Notes: generated by a model from the letters alone, not told the origin. Counted from the first letter of the stretch, positions 26,532 through 36,720 are shown. The stretch is 64,000 bases of DNA from Pseudoglutamicibacter albus (GCF_031458175.1 NZ_JAVDXX010000001.1:310001-374000), one strand, 5' to 3'. Translations and numbers: made by a program.

Positions 26532-28835
26532 ATGAAGCAGAAAACCACCCGTAAGCGAAGCGTGAGGAGGGTTCTGGGTACGATGCTGTCCTTCGCGCTG
26601 GCTGGCGCGATGGCATCGGTTCCAGTTGCCACTGCCCACGCGGATACCGGCTCTGCGGCAGAAACAAAGCCCACCATTACGGTGACACCTGCACCCGCTG
26701 AGGGCGGCGAAGTCACCGTTACCGGCAAGAACTTCTACCGAGGCGACGATAAGGGCGCCGCAACAGCAGGAATCTATCTGGGCTACGGCCCATCCGATGC
26801 GGCGGGCTTTTACCAGGGCGGGAGCCAGAATCCCGTATGGATCGCAGCAGGGAAGAAAGACGAAGACACCGCACGTGGACGCACCGCTCCGCTAAACGCC
26901 GATGGCTCGTTCTCAGTCAAGGTCGATGTCCCCGCGCAGTCGCAGCAAAACCTCTCCTTCTTTACCTCCAAGGGCCACGGCAAGGGCATGAGGGACACTA
27001 GCCAGGACGCTAAAGCCCCCATTACCTACCTGGAAAAGGCCGAGCCTCAACCGGAGCGGCCTCAGCCTGAGAAGCCTGAACCTGAGCAGCCGGAGCCTCA
27101 GCCTGAGAAGCCAGCTCCACAGCCTCAGCCTGAGAAACCTCAGCCTCAGCCGAAACCTCAGCCTCAGCCGAAACCTCAGCCAACGCCTGAACAGCCGAAG
27201 CCCGAACAACCGCAGCCAAAGCCAGCGCAGCCAAAGCCAGCGCAGCCAAAGCCAGAGCAGACAAAGCCACAGCCACGCGCGGCGAAGAAGCCTGCCGGCA
27301 AGGGCGGCCAGCTCGAGTGGGGCGTCAAAGAAAGCTTCCGTAAATACGTTGTGGGACGTATCGCTAAAGGTTCCGTCGTAACCGGTGGTGGCGCGGCACA
27401 GAAGCCAAACAACGGCACCTTCACCTTCCCCAACGGTAAGGGCGCATATAAGAATGGCAAGGGAACCGTGACCTTCGATGGCACTGTGACTTTCAAGGGA
27501 CACGGCGGCCAGATGAACCTCACGATGTCTAAGTTCGCGGTCAACTTCACCTCTGGCACCACCGCGCAGCTCATCATGACTGTAAAGGCGCCAAAGACCT
27601 CTGTCACGGAGGCTGTGGACTTGAAGAACGCGCGCGTTGCGAACCTCACGTTCCCCAAGAACGCCGTGAAGGTCAAGAACGGAAAACTTAGCCTCTCTAA
27701 CGCTCGAGCGAAGTTGACCAAGGACGGCGCTATAGCCATGGCTGGTTTCTACGAACCAGGAACCGAGATGGACCCTGTATCCATCAAGGCCGCATTGATC
27801 ACGGGAAACAAGCCGGCACCTCTGCCTGCACCACAGAAGCCAAAACCTGCGCCAAAGCCTGCGCCAGAAAAGTCAAAGCCGGCACCGAAACCTGCGCCAG
27901 AGAAGCCGAAGCCGGGACCTAAACCAGCTCCGCAGAAGCCAAGCGTTGACGTGCAGACCCCAGGTTCACAGGGCCTGCAGGTGCAGGGCACCCAAACCCA
28001 GGGTGCTCAGGCCCAGGGGTCTGACACTCAAAGCTCTGGCGCTCAAGGCACTGAGGCCGGCCAGGGTAAGAGCCCAGCGGCACCGATTTGCCGCATCGAG
28101 AAGACTCCTGGAACCCCAGGCGCTTCAACTCTTTCCTGGGGTGTTAAGAGTTCCTTCCGGAACTACGTCACCGGCGGTATCGCTAAGGGCTCCATCTCTG
28201 CCGGCAACGGCGCGGCCCGCACCGCGGACGGGTTCACGTGGGGCGCAGGTTCTGGAGCTCTCACCTCCAACTCCGGAACCGTGTCCTTCCCCGGCAGCGT
28301 ACATTTCACCGGCCACAAGGGCATCCTCGACACCACTATCTCCGGGCTGCGGGTCAAGGTCACGGGACCTGGCAAGGGCCAGCTGATCGCAAACGTGAAG
28401 TCGCAGTCGATGGAAGGTAAAGACCTGTCCGGGAACAACATCGTGTTCGCAACCCTCTCCTTCAGCGGTGACGCCTCCAAAGGCATCAAGAATGCGACGG
28501 TAACCCTCACTAAGGAAGGCGCAGCAGGGTTCGCGGGCTTCTATGAGGCCGGCCTGGTGCTGGATCCGCTCACCGTAACCGTGGGGTCTGCAGGCACGGT
28601 TGAAAAGGAGATTTGCACCGACCCAGTAACCGGTGAGGTCGTCTCCCCAGACGGAACCAACACACCGGGTGCAGGTAACGGCCCGGCAGGTGCAGGATCC
28701 ACGTCCGGTTCTGCTGGCGGACAGCTTGCTGCTACCGGCTTCGGCAACGCCACCTTGGCGGGGACCGCAGGCCTACTGGCTCTCATCGGGCTGGTGGTCA
28801 TGCGGGGCGTGAGCCGTAAAGACTCCGCTGCATAA
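26532..28835 (+). CDS. HtaA-like heme-binding surface protein with LAxTG sorting signal
   Basis: 767 aa from ATG 26532. Signal peptide 1-37 (ends ATAHA). An Ig-like N-domain (about 42-165) follows, then a Pro/Gln/Glu/Lys repeat tract (170-255). HtaA domain 1 covers about 260-423 and HtaA domain 2 about 532-686, separated by another Pro/Lys tract (431-471) and a Gln/Gly tract. Both HtaA domains keep the Tyr/His/Tyr set tied to heme contact in Corynebacterium HtaA: FRKYV...GHGG...GFYEPG and FRNYV...GHKG...GFYEAG. The C-terminus has LAATG (about 732), a membrane helix and RKDSAA, a class E sortase-type anchor. It should pass heme to HmuT and is first gene upstream of hmuTUV. Confidence 0.92.
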   Translation: MKQKTTRKRSVRRVLGTMLSFALAGAMASVPVATAHADTGSAAETKPTITVTPAPAEGGEVTVTGKNFYRGDDKGAATAGIYLGYGPSDAAGFYQGGSQNPVWIAAGKKDEDTARGRTAPLNADGSFSVKVDVPAQSQQNLSFFTSKGHGKGMRDTSQDAKAPITYLEKAEPQPERPQPEKPEPEQPEPQPEKPAPQPQPEKPQPQPKPQPQPKPQPTPEQPKPEQPQPKPAQPKPAQPKPEQTKPQPRAAKKPAGKGGQLEWGVKESFRKYVVGRIAKGSVVTGGGAAQKPNNGTFTFPNGKGAYKNGKGTVTFDGTVTFKGHGGQMNLTMSKFAVNFTSGTTAQLIMTVKAPKTSVTEAVDLKNARVANLTFPKNAVKVKNGKLSLSNARAKLTKDGAIAMAGFYEPGTEMDPVSIKAALITGNKPAPLPAPQKPKPAPKPAPEKSKPAPKPAPEKPKPGPKPAPQKPSVDVQTPGSQGLQVQGTQTQGAQAQGSDTQSSGAQGTEAGQGKSPAAPICRIEKTPGTPGASTLSWGVKSSFRNYVTGGIAKGSISAGNGAARTADGFTWGAGSGALTSNSGTVSFPGSVHFTGHKGILDTTISGLRVKVTGPGKGQLIANVKSQSMEGKDLSGNNIVFATLSFSGDASKGIKNATVTLTKEGAAGFAGFYEAGLVLDPLTVTVGSAGTVEKEICTDPVTGEVVSPDGTNTPGAGNGPAGAGSTSGSAGGQLAATGFGNATLAGTAGLLALIGLVVMRGVSRKDSAA
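27040..27290 (+). repeat. Low-complexity Pro/Gln repeat coding tract
   Basis: Tandem CAGCCTGAG / CCAAAGCCAGCGCAG-like units encode PQPEKP, QPQPKP and KPAQP repeats that form a wall-spanning linker in the HtaA-like protein. Confidence 0.85.
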
Positions 28836-28879
28836 TCACGCCTCCTGGCGTAATTCTGCCCACTCATGCAGCGGAAACC

Positions 28880-28920
28880 GCGTGTGGTTGTAGCTCCTCC
28901 AACGGGCTACAACCACACGC
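28880..28920 (+). terminator. Hairpin after the HtaA-like gene
   Basis: GCGTGTGGTTGTAGC pairs perfectly with GCTACAACCACACGC across 11 bases. It lies between the HtaA-like gene and hmuT, so hmuTUV may be partly separated from the surface-protein transcript. Confidence 0.7.
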
Positions 28921-28995
28921 CCTCCTCCATTTCTAACGTCCTCACTCCGACGTGCTCCTAACGTCGTGACAATGTATGTGTAAAGCGATGGGATC

Positions 28996-30147
28996 ATGAC
29001 TCACAGCTCGCCCTTCGAGAAGACACCTTCCCGCACCACCCGTGTGGCCTTGTTCGGGGCAACGGGGCTGATGCTAATCAGCTTGCTTGCAGGGTGCAGT
29101 TCAGCGCCGTCCGCAGGCGAATCGCCGAGTCCGCACGCCACAGCAACGGCGTCCGGCTCAGACGGATCCAGCGGTAAAGATAGCGGTGCCAACGCGGCGG
29201 ATGCACTGAAACTCACTGGCCCCGCCGAAGCACGCGACATCCCGGATATGAAACCGGTTCTATCCGGTGTGAAACCGGCGCTACCCACCACGGTGACCGA
29301 TGCACACGGTAAGGAAATCACGGTCACATCAGCCAAGAAAGTGCTTGCGTTGGATCTCAACGGAACCCTGACAGACACGATGGTCGGGCTGGGGTTGCAC
29401 GACCGGCTGATCGGGCGCTCAAACTCTGACACGAGCGCGCTACTCAAAGACCTCCCCGTTGTCACCAAAGACGGCCACGACACCAACGTTGAGGCGATCC
29501 TCAATCTCAAACCGGACCTCATCATCACCACCGAAAACATCGGTGGGGCCGAGTCCTACCGGCAACTGGAAAACGCGGGAATCACAGTGGTGAGGCTCGA
29601 ACCAGCCACCAGCATCGAGGGGATCCCGGACGGAATCCGCGCGGTTGGAAAAGTGTTCGGCGTGCCAGAAGCTGCAGAAAAACTCGCCAAAGAAACCAAG
29701 AAGAACCTCGAAGAAGCAGCCGAATACATCAAAGAACTGCGGTCGAAGACCCCGCGGGCACCTCGCGCCGCCGTGCTTTATGTGCGCGGAACTGGGGGAG
29801 TGTTCTTCATCCTCGGCAACGAACACGGCGCTTCCGACATCGTTGAGGCGCTCGGCCTGCAAGATACGGCACGGGAAAACAACATCGAAGGCGTGAAACC
29901 CGCTAACGCGGAAGCGCTTTTGAACCTCAACCCAGAGATTGTATTCGCGATGAAACGCGGGATCGAATCCGCAGGTGGAATGGATGATTTCCTCAAACGC
30001 CCCGGTATGGCTGCAACAGTGGCGGGCAAGAATAAACGCATCATCACCGCGGCTGATGGCCAGCTGTTATCTTTCGGGCCACGCACACACGAGAATCTTA
30101 AAGCGCTCGCAGAAGCCGTGTATCAGGACGGACAAACAAAGAAATGA
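28996..30147 (+). CDS. hmuT: Heme ABC transporter substrate-binding lipoprotein
   Basis: 383 aa. Lipobox SLLAGCSS with lipidated Cys34, then a Ser/Ala/Gly-rich spacer and a type III binding-protein fold (about 90-380): VLALDLNGTLTDTMVGLGLHDRLIGRS, then LNLKPDLIITTENIGG. HmuT family ligands are a His and a Tyr. Candidate His residues are in GLHDRLIG and EHGASD, and Tyr in AESYRQLE or VLYVRG; I cannot fix them without alignment. The stop overlaps the hmuU start (ATGA). Confidence 0.92.
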   Translation: MTHSSPFEKTPSRTTRVALFGATGLMLISLLAGCSSAPSAGESPSPHATATASGSDGSSGKDSGANAADALKLTGPAEARDIPDMKPVLSGVKPALPTTVTDAHGKEITVTSAKKVLALDLNGTLTDTMVGLGLHDRLIGRSNSDTSALLKDLPVVTKDGHDTNVEAILNLKPDLIITTENIGGAESYRQLENAGITVVRLEPATSIEGIPDGIRAVGKVFGVPEAAEKLAKETKKNLEEAAEYIKELRSKTPRAPRAAVLYVRGTGGVFFILGNEHGASDIVEALGLQDTARENNIEGVKPANAEALLNLNPEIVFAMKRGIESAGGMDDFLKRPGMAATVAGKNKRIITAADGQLLSFGPRTHENLKALAEAVYQDGQTKK

Positions 30148-31205
30148 CCCAGACCGTGGCGAGCAATCGTAGCGCGAGGGCACGCGCGGCTTGGCTCACC
30201 GGTATCGTACTGACTATCGCCGTGGTGTGTGTTTTGCTGATCTCGTCCGCGGCCGGCCAATACGCGACAACACCCATAGAAGTTCTCAGCTCAATCAAGA
30301 GAGTCGTGTTCGATGGGGCTGAACCCACCGACAACCCGACCGACGCCGCGCTGTGGACGATCCGGTTCCCACGAGCCCTGCTCGCAGCAGTCATCGGGGC
30401 GAGCCTCGCGCTAGCCGGCACCGTGATGCAAGGCATCTTCGCCAACCCGCTAGCCGAACCAAGCGTTGTAGGCGTCAGTGCCGGAGCGAGCGTCGGCGCG
30501 TGCCTCGCCATCGTCTTCGGATACACATCGACCGGCTCCTGGGTCCTACCCGTTAGCGCATTCATCGGCGCGATGACCGCCACCGCATGCGTGTGGATGC
30601 TTGCCAAAGGATCGGGTAAGGTCCTGGTACTCACGCTCGTCTTGACCGGTATCGCGATCAACGCAATCGGCGGGGCACTCACCAGCTTCCTGGTGTACCT
30701 GGGGGACACGAGCTCGCGCGAAGAAATCATCTTCTGGCAAATGGGCTCCCTCACCGCGGCCCGCTGGGAACAAGTCGGCGTATGCCTCGCTGTGCTCGCC
30801 GTGACAGCCCTAGCCATCTGGTTCTATAGGAACCGGCTCGACGTTCTGGCACTTGGGGACGCCGCCGCCCACGGAACCGGAATCAACGTCGAACGGCTAC
30901 GGTTCATCAGCGTGATCCTCGTATGCATCCTGACCGGAACCGCAGTCGCATTCTCCGGGATGATCGGTTTCGTGGGGCTCGTCGTCCCCCACGCCCTACG
31001 GCTCATAGTGGGGCCCTCCCATAAATACCTCGTCCCGCTATCCCTCCTGGGTGGGGCAACCCTGCTTGGACTCGCCGACACCGCGGCCCGCACACTGATC
31101 CCGCTCAGCGACATCCCAGTCGGCGTGTTCACCGCACTCGTAGGCGGCCCCGTCTTCATAGTCTTGCTGCGCGGAACCCTCAAAAAAGGAGGCATCAGGT
31201 CATGA
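30144..31205 (+). CDS. hmuU: Heme ABC transporter permease (FecCD family)
   Basis: 353 aa, about ten membrane helices. FecCD marks include IRFPRALLAAVIGASLALAG, MQGIFANPLAEPSVVGVSAG and the ATPase-contact and C-terminal helices GFVGLVVPHALRLIVGPSHK. The ATG overlaps the hmuT stop by four bases, and its own stop overlaps the hmuV start the same way, so the three are translationally coupled. Confidence 0.96.
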   Translation: MTQTVASNRSARARAAWLTGIVLTIAVVCVLLISSAAGQYATTPIEVLSSIKRVVFDGAEPTDNPTDAALWTIRFPRALLAAVIGASLALAGTVMQGIFANPLAEPSVVGVSAGASVGACLAIVFGYTSTGSWVLPVSAFIGAMTATACVWMLAKGSGKVLVLTLVLTGIAINAIGGALTSFLVYLGDTSSREEIIFWQMGSLTAARWEQVGVCLAVLAVTALAIWFYRNRLDVLALGDAAAHGTGINVERLRFISVILVCILTGTAVAFSGMIGFVGLVVPHALRLIVGPSHKYLVPLSLLGGATLLGLADTAARTLIPLSDIPVGVFTALVGGPVFIVLLRGTLKKGGIRS

Positions 31206-32056
31206 ACGCGCTCGAAGCCGAAGACCTGAGCATCATCGTCAACGGCAAAACACTGCTCGACGCTGTATCAGTGTCCGTGCGGCAAGGGGCCGTGACTGGG
31301 ATCATCGGACCGAACGGAGCAGGGAAATCGACACTGCTGGCCGCACTCGCCGGCTTCACACACCCACGCCGCGGGGTAGTCCGACTCAACGGGGTAGAAA
31401 TACACACGATCCCGCACCTGGAACTAGCCCAACAGCGTGCCGTCATGAACCAGAACCCGGATGTCGCCTTCCCCTACACGATCAGGGAAATCGTGGAGAT
31501 GGGACGCACCCCGTGGGGAACCGACCCAGCCAACAGCACAGCCGTTGAGCAAGCGATCGAACTGACCGGGCTCAGCCACCTACTCGATCGTGAAATCACA
31601 ACCCTTTCAGGCGGCGAACGCCAACGAACCGCTTTCGCCCGGGTCATCGCCCAAGCCTTCCCCATGTGCACAGGCCGGGTCCTCTTGCTCGATGAACCCA
31701 CAGCAGCGATGGACGTCGCTTACGCCGAACACACCCTGGCACTGACTCAAGAATTCGCGGCTCTTGGTGCCGCAGTTGTGGTGGTGATCCACGACCTCGA
31801 CGCCGCCGCATCCTACGCAGATGACCTCATCGTGCTCGATCAAGGCAGGGTCCGCGCCGCCGGAGCCACAGCGGAAGTGTGTGACGCGCGGCTGCTGAGC
31901 TCGGTCTACCGGACCTCACTCGAAGTGTTCGAAGTCGCCGGCCGCACACGCATCAGCCCCGTACGCCCCTGCCGGTTCCTGAAACCACGCGACAGCCACA
32001 GTGTTAGCCACAACAGCGGCAGCGGCAACAACAGCGCCGGAATCACGGAAAGCTAA
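31202..32056 (+). CDS. hmuV: Heme ABC transporter ATP-binding protein
   Basis: 284 aa. Walker A GPNGAGKSTLLAAL (about 38), signature LSGGERQRTAFARV, Walker B VLLLDEPTAAMD and switch His in VVVIHDLDAAASYAD. The C-terminal 40 residues are polar and Ser/Gly/Asn-rich (SHNSGSGNNSAG). It energises HmuU to import heme for HmuO. Its stop lies 14 bases from that of the convergent SNF2 gene, with no room for a separate terminator. Confidence 0.96.
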   Translation: MNALEAEDLSIIVNGKTLLDAVSVSVRQGAVTGIIGPNGAGKSTLLAALAGFTHPRRGVVRLNGVEIHTIPHLELAQQRAVMNQNPDVAFPYTIREIVEMGRTPWGTDPANSTAVEQAIELTGLSHLLDREITTLSGGERQRTAFARVIAQAFPMCTGRVLLLDEPTAAMDVAYAEHTLALTQEFAALGAAVVVVIHDLDAAASYADDLIVLDQGRVRAAGATAEVCDARLLSSVYRTSLEVFEVAGRTRISPVRPCRFLKPRDSHSVSHNSGSGNNSAGITES

Positions 32057-32070
32057 GCGCGAGGTGGGGC

Positions 32071-35000
32071 CTATTCGGCGAGCAGTTCGCGGATGTCGTC
32101 CGCGCTGAGGGCGGAAGCGAATCCGTCGCCGCCGTCCATGACGGAGGTGATGAGTTCGCGTTTGGCGTCCTGCAGAGCCACGACCTTCTCTTCGATCGTT
32201 CCGGCAGAGACCATGCGGTAGACCATGACGTTGCGGGTCTGGCCGAGGCGGTGGGCACGGTCCACAGCCTGGGCTTCCGCGGCCGGGTTCCACCACGGAT
32301 CCATGAGGAAGATGTAGTCAGCCTCCGTGAGGTTCAGCCCGAAACCGCCGGCTTTGAGCGAGATCAAGAACACCGGGGCCTCGCCGTCCTTGAACTCTTG
32401 GATTGCCTCTTCACGGTTGCGGGTAGCTCCATCCAGGTATGCGTAGTCGATCCCCGCCTCATCGAGTCGGGCGCCAGCGCGTTTGAGGAAGGACGTGAAT
32501 TGCGAGAACACCAGCGCACGGTGGCCTTCGGCCAGTAGCGAGTTCAGGTAGTCCAACAGAGTATCCAGCTTGGCTGAACCGACATCGGCGAACTCTTCTT
32601 CATCCACCAACGCGGGATCCAACGCCATGAGACGCAACGTGGTGAGTGAGGTGAAGATCGTGAATCGGTTCCGGTTGATGTCCTCCACCAGATGCAGAAC
32701 CTTCTGCCGCTCACGCTGCAGCCGCGTGTCATAGATACGGCGGTGCTCATCCGAAAGGTCGATCGCCAGAACCTGCTCTTGTTTGCTCGGCAGGTCCGTA
32801 ATCACTTCAGCCTTGGTGCGGCGCAGCATGAACGGACGCACCCTGCGGCGCAACCGCTCCAACGGTTCAACAGCACCCATCCGTTCGATGGGCCGGCCAA
32901 ACACTTCAGCGAACTTACTGGACGAGGGGAACAAGCCAGGGGAAGTGATCGCCAGTAGTGCCCACAGCTCCATGAGGTTGTTCTCAAGCGGAGTACCCGT
33001 GATCGCGAACTTCACGCGAGCCTTCAACTCACGCGCCGTCTGGTGCGCCTTCGTGGATTTATTCTTCACGAACTGCGCCTCATCCAGGATCAGCGCCGAC
33101 CATTCCACGTCGTGATAAACATCCGAATCCAGACGGAACAGCGTATAGGAGGTCACCACCACATCGTTGTGCGCGGCGACCTCAGCCAGCGACTGAGCCG
33201 CTTTCGCCTGTGTATCCCGCACACCGGCAACCCTCACGCCCGGGGCGAACCGGCGCAACTCAGCGAGCCAGTTAGGAACCACCGAGGTCGGCGCGACCAC
33301 CAAAACCGGGCCGGCGCCGCCCGTCAGCGCGGTGTGCGCGCTAGCGTCCGATACGGCTGAAACGTCTTGCCCGTTCTGATCTTCACTCATCCATGCTTGG
33401 CGCATGTGGACTAACAAGGTGATGACTTGCAGCGTTTTACCCAGGCCCATGTCATCAGCCAGGATCCCACCGAGACCCTGCCGCCACAGCGAAGCGAGCC
33501 AACGGAAACCATCCACCTGATACGGGCGCAACGTGGCATCGACAGTGTCAGGGACCGGGATTTCACTCGCTTTCTCCGAACCCGTCGCTAGACCGGAGAT
33601 GGCCGCATACCACGAGTCCGTGCCGGACACCTCGGTAGCTAAACCGGCCAGCTCGTCCCACAGGTTCACTTGATAGCGGGTGATCCGCAACGGGTCTTTC
33701 GGGTTCTCTTTCAGCATGTTCGCTTCCTCAATGAGGCTGCGAAGCTGATGGAAGAGCGGCTGATCAAGCGAGACGTAGGTCTTATCCGACATCAGCATTC
33801 GTTTCTGCCCAGCTGAGAGCGCCCGCAGAATATCGGCATAAGGGATCCGGCGGTCACCCACCGTGATCATCAAACCTAGATCAAACCAGTCGTTCTTATC
33901 CGACTCAACCGTGGTCACCGTGAGCTCGGGGGCCTCGGTGAGTTCCTTATAGACAGGACGCCTACCCACATCGAGCACCCGCACGTGCGGGGTCCGCTCC
34001 AAAGCAGGCAGGCCGCGGCGGACGAAGTCGACGGTGGCAAGCCCCTCGAGCGTATGCGAAACCAGGCCGCCGTTACTGCGATGGGGCTCGAGCTCATCCC
34101 AGCCGTGATTGACCAAAACCTTCAGCGCCGCGGAACGCAACTGCCCCTCAGCCTGCAAATCGCGGGCGTAATCATCGAGTCCTGCGGCACCGTAATCGAT
34201 CTCCGAATCGACGACCACCACATCGTCCGGTTGATACGTCGCAACAACAACCAGCGACGGGGGAGTGATCTGCGGCAACGAAACCGAACCATCACGGGAC
34301 ACAAAGGAAACGCGGCGACCTAAACGCTGATACAGGCCCGAGAAGAACTGCTGCTGTTCACCAGCGGGGACCGTTATGGTCGAGGGGCGGCGCACCAAGA
34401 AACGAGTCTCCGGCTCCAACGTGTGCTCCACCGGCGCGATCTGAACGGTGTGGCCGTCCTCAGCCAACGCCCACACACCATGCCGACCCACACTGCCCGC
34501 CACGACGTCCTCACCTAGGGCGATAGTGCGGGAGCCGATGTCCATCGTCGGAGTTAGCTCGAGGCCCTCATCGCTGCGCTGCGCATCGAAATACACGCGG
34601 CCGGCATCAACCAGCTCGATACCGGAGATCTCGCCGGAACCCACGAGTTCGATCCCCAGCTCGTGAGCCTCCTCAAGCAAGGAAAAAACCAAACCGGAGG
34701 CGAAATCATCGAAAATGAGCCAGTCGTTATCCTCACCGAAATACAGCTCGCCATTAGCCCTATACAGAGGAACCAACTGGCAGAACCACCGGTGTTGCTC
34801 CGGATCCAACGGCAAACCATAGGTCTTGAAAGAAATCGTGTTCCACCGTAAAGCAGAACGAATCCAACGGCCCTGCGGGTTACGGATTACAGGGCGGATC
34901 GCCAACGTGAACCGGCTACGCACACCACGCGCACCCACAGCCTTCGGGTTCTGCCCCGCGCCATACTGGCGCCTCGAGGCATCCCGGGAATCACGCAACT

Positions 35001-35469
35001 CAAACTGCAAACCCAGCGGCTGAATATCCTCAGGTTTCTGACCGTCACGGCCAGCACGCCCGCTCTCCACAATCCGGTACAGAGCCTGCTCCCACTCGGC
35101 GTCAACAGGCTGCAGAGCCTCCTCGGCTTCCCGCTCATCCTTCGCCTTCATATGGCGGGCATTCGAATCGATCAGCACAGCGGCGGCATGCTTACAACCC
35201 GGCTCCTCGTCCGCGCTGCAGGTCATCTCACCAATCAAGAACCCAGACTGATCCGCAACTAACGTGACATGCGCGTGAGCCTCAACATCGTCATCGACCA
35301 CCGTGCCGGTCAGCACCAACGCATCCGAATCCCACGAAAGCTCAGACAACCTACCCGCATCAACCAGCATTTTCCCGCGGGTAAAAGAGCCACCACCGAC
35401 CCTTTTCAGGACCTCACGGGCATCAACCAAAGGAAACTTCGCAGAACTCATCACCGCATAGTTTCTCAT
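32071..35469 (-). CDS. SNF2/RapA-type helicase with N-terminal SWIM zinc finger
   Basis: 1132 aa. The SWIM finger at about 80-100 is CSADEEPGCKHAAAV (C-x-n-C-x-H). The middle 150-600 is a bacterial SNF2-associated region. Motor domains: motif I GGILADDMGLGKTLQVI, motif II DEAQFVKN (DEAQ rather than DEAH), GTPLENNLMELWALL, then helicase C with LVFSQFTSFL, SLKAGGFGLNLTEADY and the arginine finger QAVDRAHRLGQTRNVMVYR. It is a DNA- or RNA-polymerase-remodelling translocase of unknown target. Start uncertain: ATG 35469 or ATG 35451 (MSSAKFPLVDARE). Confidence 0.93.
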   Translation of the reverse strand: MRNYAVMSSAKFPLVDAREVLKRVGGGSFTRGKMLVDAGRLSELSWDSDALVLTGTVVDDDVEAHAHVTLVADQSGFLIGEMTCSADEEPGCKHAAAVLIDSNARHMKAKDEREAEEALQPVDAEWEQALYRIVESGRAGRDGQKPEDIQPLGLQFELRDSRDASRRQYGAGQNPKAVGARGVRSRFTLAIRPVIRNPQGRWIRSALRWNTISFKTYGLPLDPEQHRWFCQLVPLYRANGELYFGEDNDWLIFDDFASGLVFSLLEEAHELGIELVGSGEISGIELVDAGRVYFDAQRSDEGLELTPTMDIGSRTIALGEDVVAGSVGRHGVWALAEDGHTVQIAPVEHTLEPETRFLVRRPSTITVPAGEQQQFFSGLYQRLGRRVSFVSRDGSVSLPQITPPSLVVVATYQPDDVVVVDSEIDYGAAGLDDYARDLQAEGQLRSAALKVLVNHGWDELEPHRSNGGLVSHTLEGLATVDFVRRGLPALERTPHVRVLDVGRRPVYKELTEAPELTVTTVESDKNDWFDLGLMITVGDRRIPYADILRALSAGQKRMLMSDKTYVSLDQPLFHQLRSLIEEANMLKENPKDPLRITRYQVNLWDELAGLATEVSGTDSWYAAISGLATGSEKASEIPVPDTVDATLRPYQVDGFRWLASLWRQGLGGILADDMGLGKTLQVITLLVHMRQAWMSEDQNGQDVSAVSDASAHTALTGGAGPVLVVAPTSVVPNWLAELRRFAPGVRVAGVRDTQAKAAQSLAEVAAHNDVVVTSYTLFRLDSDVYHDVEWSALILDEAQFVKNKSTKAHQTARELKARVKFAITGTPLENNLMELWALLAITSPGLFPSSSKFAEVFGRPIERMGAVEPLERLRRRVRPFMLRRTKAEVITDLPSKQEQVLAIDLSDEHRRIYDTRLQRERQKVLHLVEDINRNRFTIFTSLTTLRLMALDPALVDEEEFADVGSAKLDTLLDYLNSLLAEGHRALVFSQFTSFLKRAGARLDEAGIDYAYLDGATRNREEAIQEFKDGEAPVFLISLKAGGFGLNLTEADYIFLMDPWWNPAAEAQAVDRAHRLGQTRNVMVYRMVSAGTIEEKVVALQDAKRELITSVMDGGDGFASALSADDIRELLAE

Positions 35470-35535
35470 CCTGAGGCAGGTGTCATGAAATCGGGGACGT
35501 CATGCCGAGGGGTTCTGCACCGCGTGTGGCGGGTT

Positions 35536-36720
35536 CTATAAGGCGACGGTGCCGAAAGCCAGACCCAGCCCGTAGGTCACAGCTGCGGCGCCCAGGCCGA
35601 TGAACAGTTGCCGGAACCCACGCGATACCGGGGGAGAACCGGAGATCAGCCCCACAAAGCCCCCCGTGATGAGCAGAGCAGCGCTGACAAGCACGGTAGC
35701 CACGAGCACGGCGCCGAGGCCGGACATACCGAAGATGTAAGGGAGGATCGGGATGATCGCACCGATCGAAAACATCACGAAGGACGATGTCGCTGCACCC
35801 CACGCGCTGCCGTGCCCGTCGAGCTCCTCATCACCTGGCAGGGAACGCTCCTCATGCGGCAACGGCAGAGACGTAGACGGGTCGCAGTCGCAATCGAAGC
35901 GACCCATGCGTTCAGCGGCGCGATGCTCAGCAGCGGCCTGGGACATTCCTCGCGCCAGATACACCAGCACAAGCTCGTTCTCGTCAATATCTAGGTGTGG
36001 GGCGGCATGCAAGGTTGCGTGCGTTGGCCGGGAGGCATCCAAAAGTTCCCGCTGGGAACGGATCGAAACGAACTCGCCAGCACCCATCGACAACGCGCCC
36101 GCGAGCAGGCCCGCGATACCCGTAAACATCACGATCGACGGCGCAACACCGGTCGCCCCGATACCTAACACGAGCGCGAAGTTAGACACCAAACCATCGT
36201 TGGCACCGAACACCGCGGCACGGAAATTACCCGAAAGCCGCATCCGGCCCTCCGTGGCGAGCCCGCGCACAACCTCCTCATGCACCAACTCGTCCGCGGC
36301 CATCTTGTCTGGAACATCCGAATCCTTCGCATACGGGTTATTGCCCTCGGCACGCTGGACCAACGCCAAAACGAAAATCGAACCGAAATGCGTAGCCAAA
36401 AAACGCAGAAGCGACCGCTGGACCGAAGGCCGCGACGGCTTAGCGTGCTCACCTAAAAGCTCACGCCAATGATCAGCGTGACGCTCCTCAGCTGCGGCGA
36501 GCCCCTTCAGAATGCGGGCATCCTCCGGGGACTTCACTTTCGCGGCGAGCGCCTCATAGATCGCGCCCTCCGTCAACTCATCAGCCAAATAGCGGCGCCA
36601 ACGGCGGATCTGTGCGGGTGTTGGCTCCGGTCGTTGGGAATCCGGGCGCTGGGCTGGAGAGTTATCGTTGGGGTTTTGGGTGGGGGAGGGGTGGGCAGGC
36701 GAAGACGATGAGGTACTCAC
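35536..36720 (-). CDS. Ferritin-like / VIT1 (CCC1) membrane iron-manganese transporter (MbfA-like)
   Basis: About 394 aa from GTG 36720; a TTG at 36762 is the longest option and neither has a clear ribosome site. The N-terminal ferritin-like helical pair (about 45-100) carries metal-site residues in ELTEGAIYEALAAKVKSPEDARIL and AAAEERHADHWREL. The rest is a five-helix VIT1 domain with FRAAVFGANDGLVSNFALVLG and MGAGEFVSIRSQREL. Such MbfA-type proteins export iron from the cytoplasm or sequester it. That fits the iron theme of the window, though no DtxR box is evident at this promoter. Confidence 0.9.
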   Translation of the reverse strand: MSTSSSSPAHPSPTQNPNDNSPAQRPDSQRPEPTPAQIRRWRRYLADELTEGAIYEALAAKVKSPEDARILKGLAAAEERHADHWRELLGEHAKPSRPSVQRSLLRFLATHFGSIFVLALVQRAEGNNPYAKDSDVPDKMAADELVHEEVVRGLATEGRMRLSGNFRAAVFGANDGLVSNFALVLGIGATGVAPSIVMFTGIAGLLAGALSMGAGEFVSIRSQRELLDASRPTHATLHAAPHLDIDENELVLVYLARGMSQAAAEHRAAERMGRFDCDCDPSTSLPLPHEERSLPGDEELDGHGSAWGAATSSFVMFSIGAIIPILPYIFGMSGLGAVLVATVLVSAALLITGGFVGLISGSPPVSRGFRQLFIGLGAAAVTYGLGLAFGTVAL

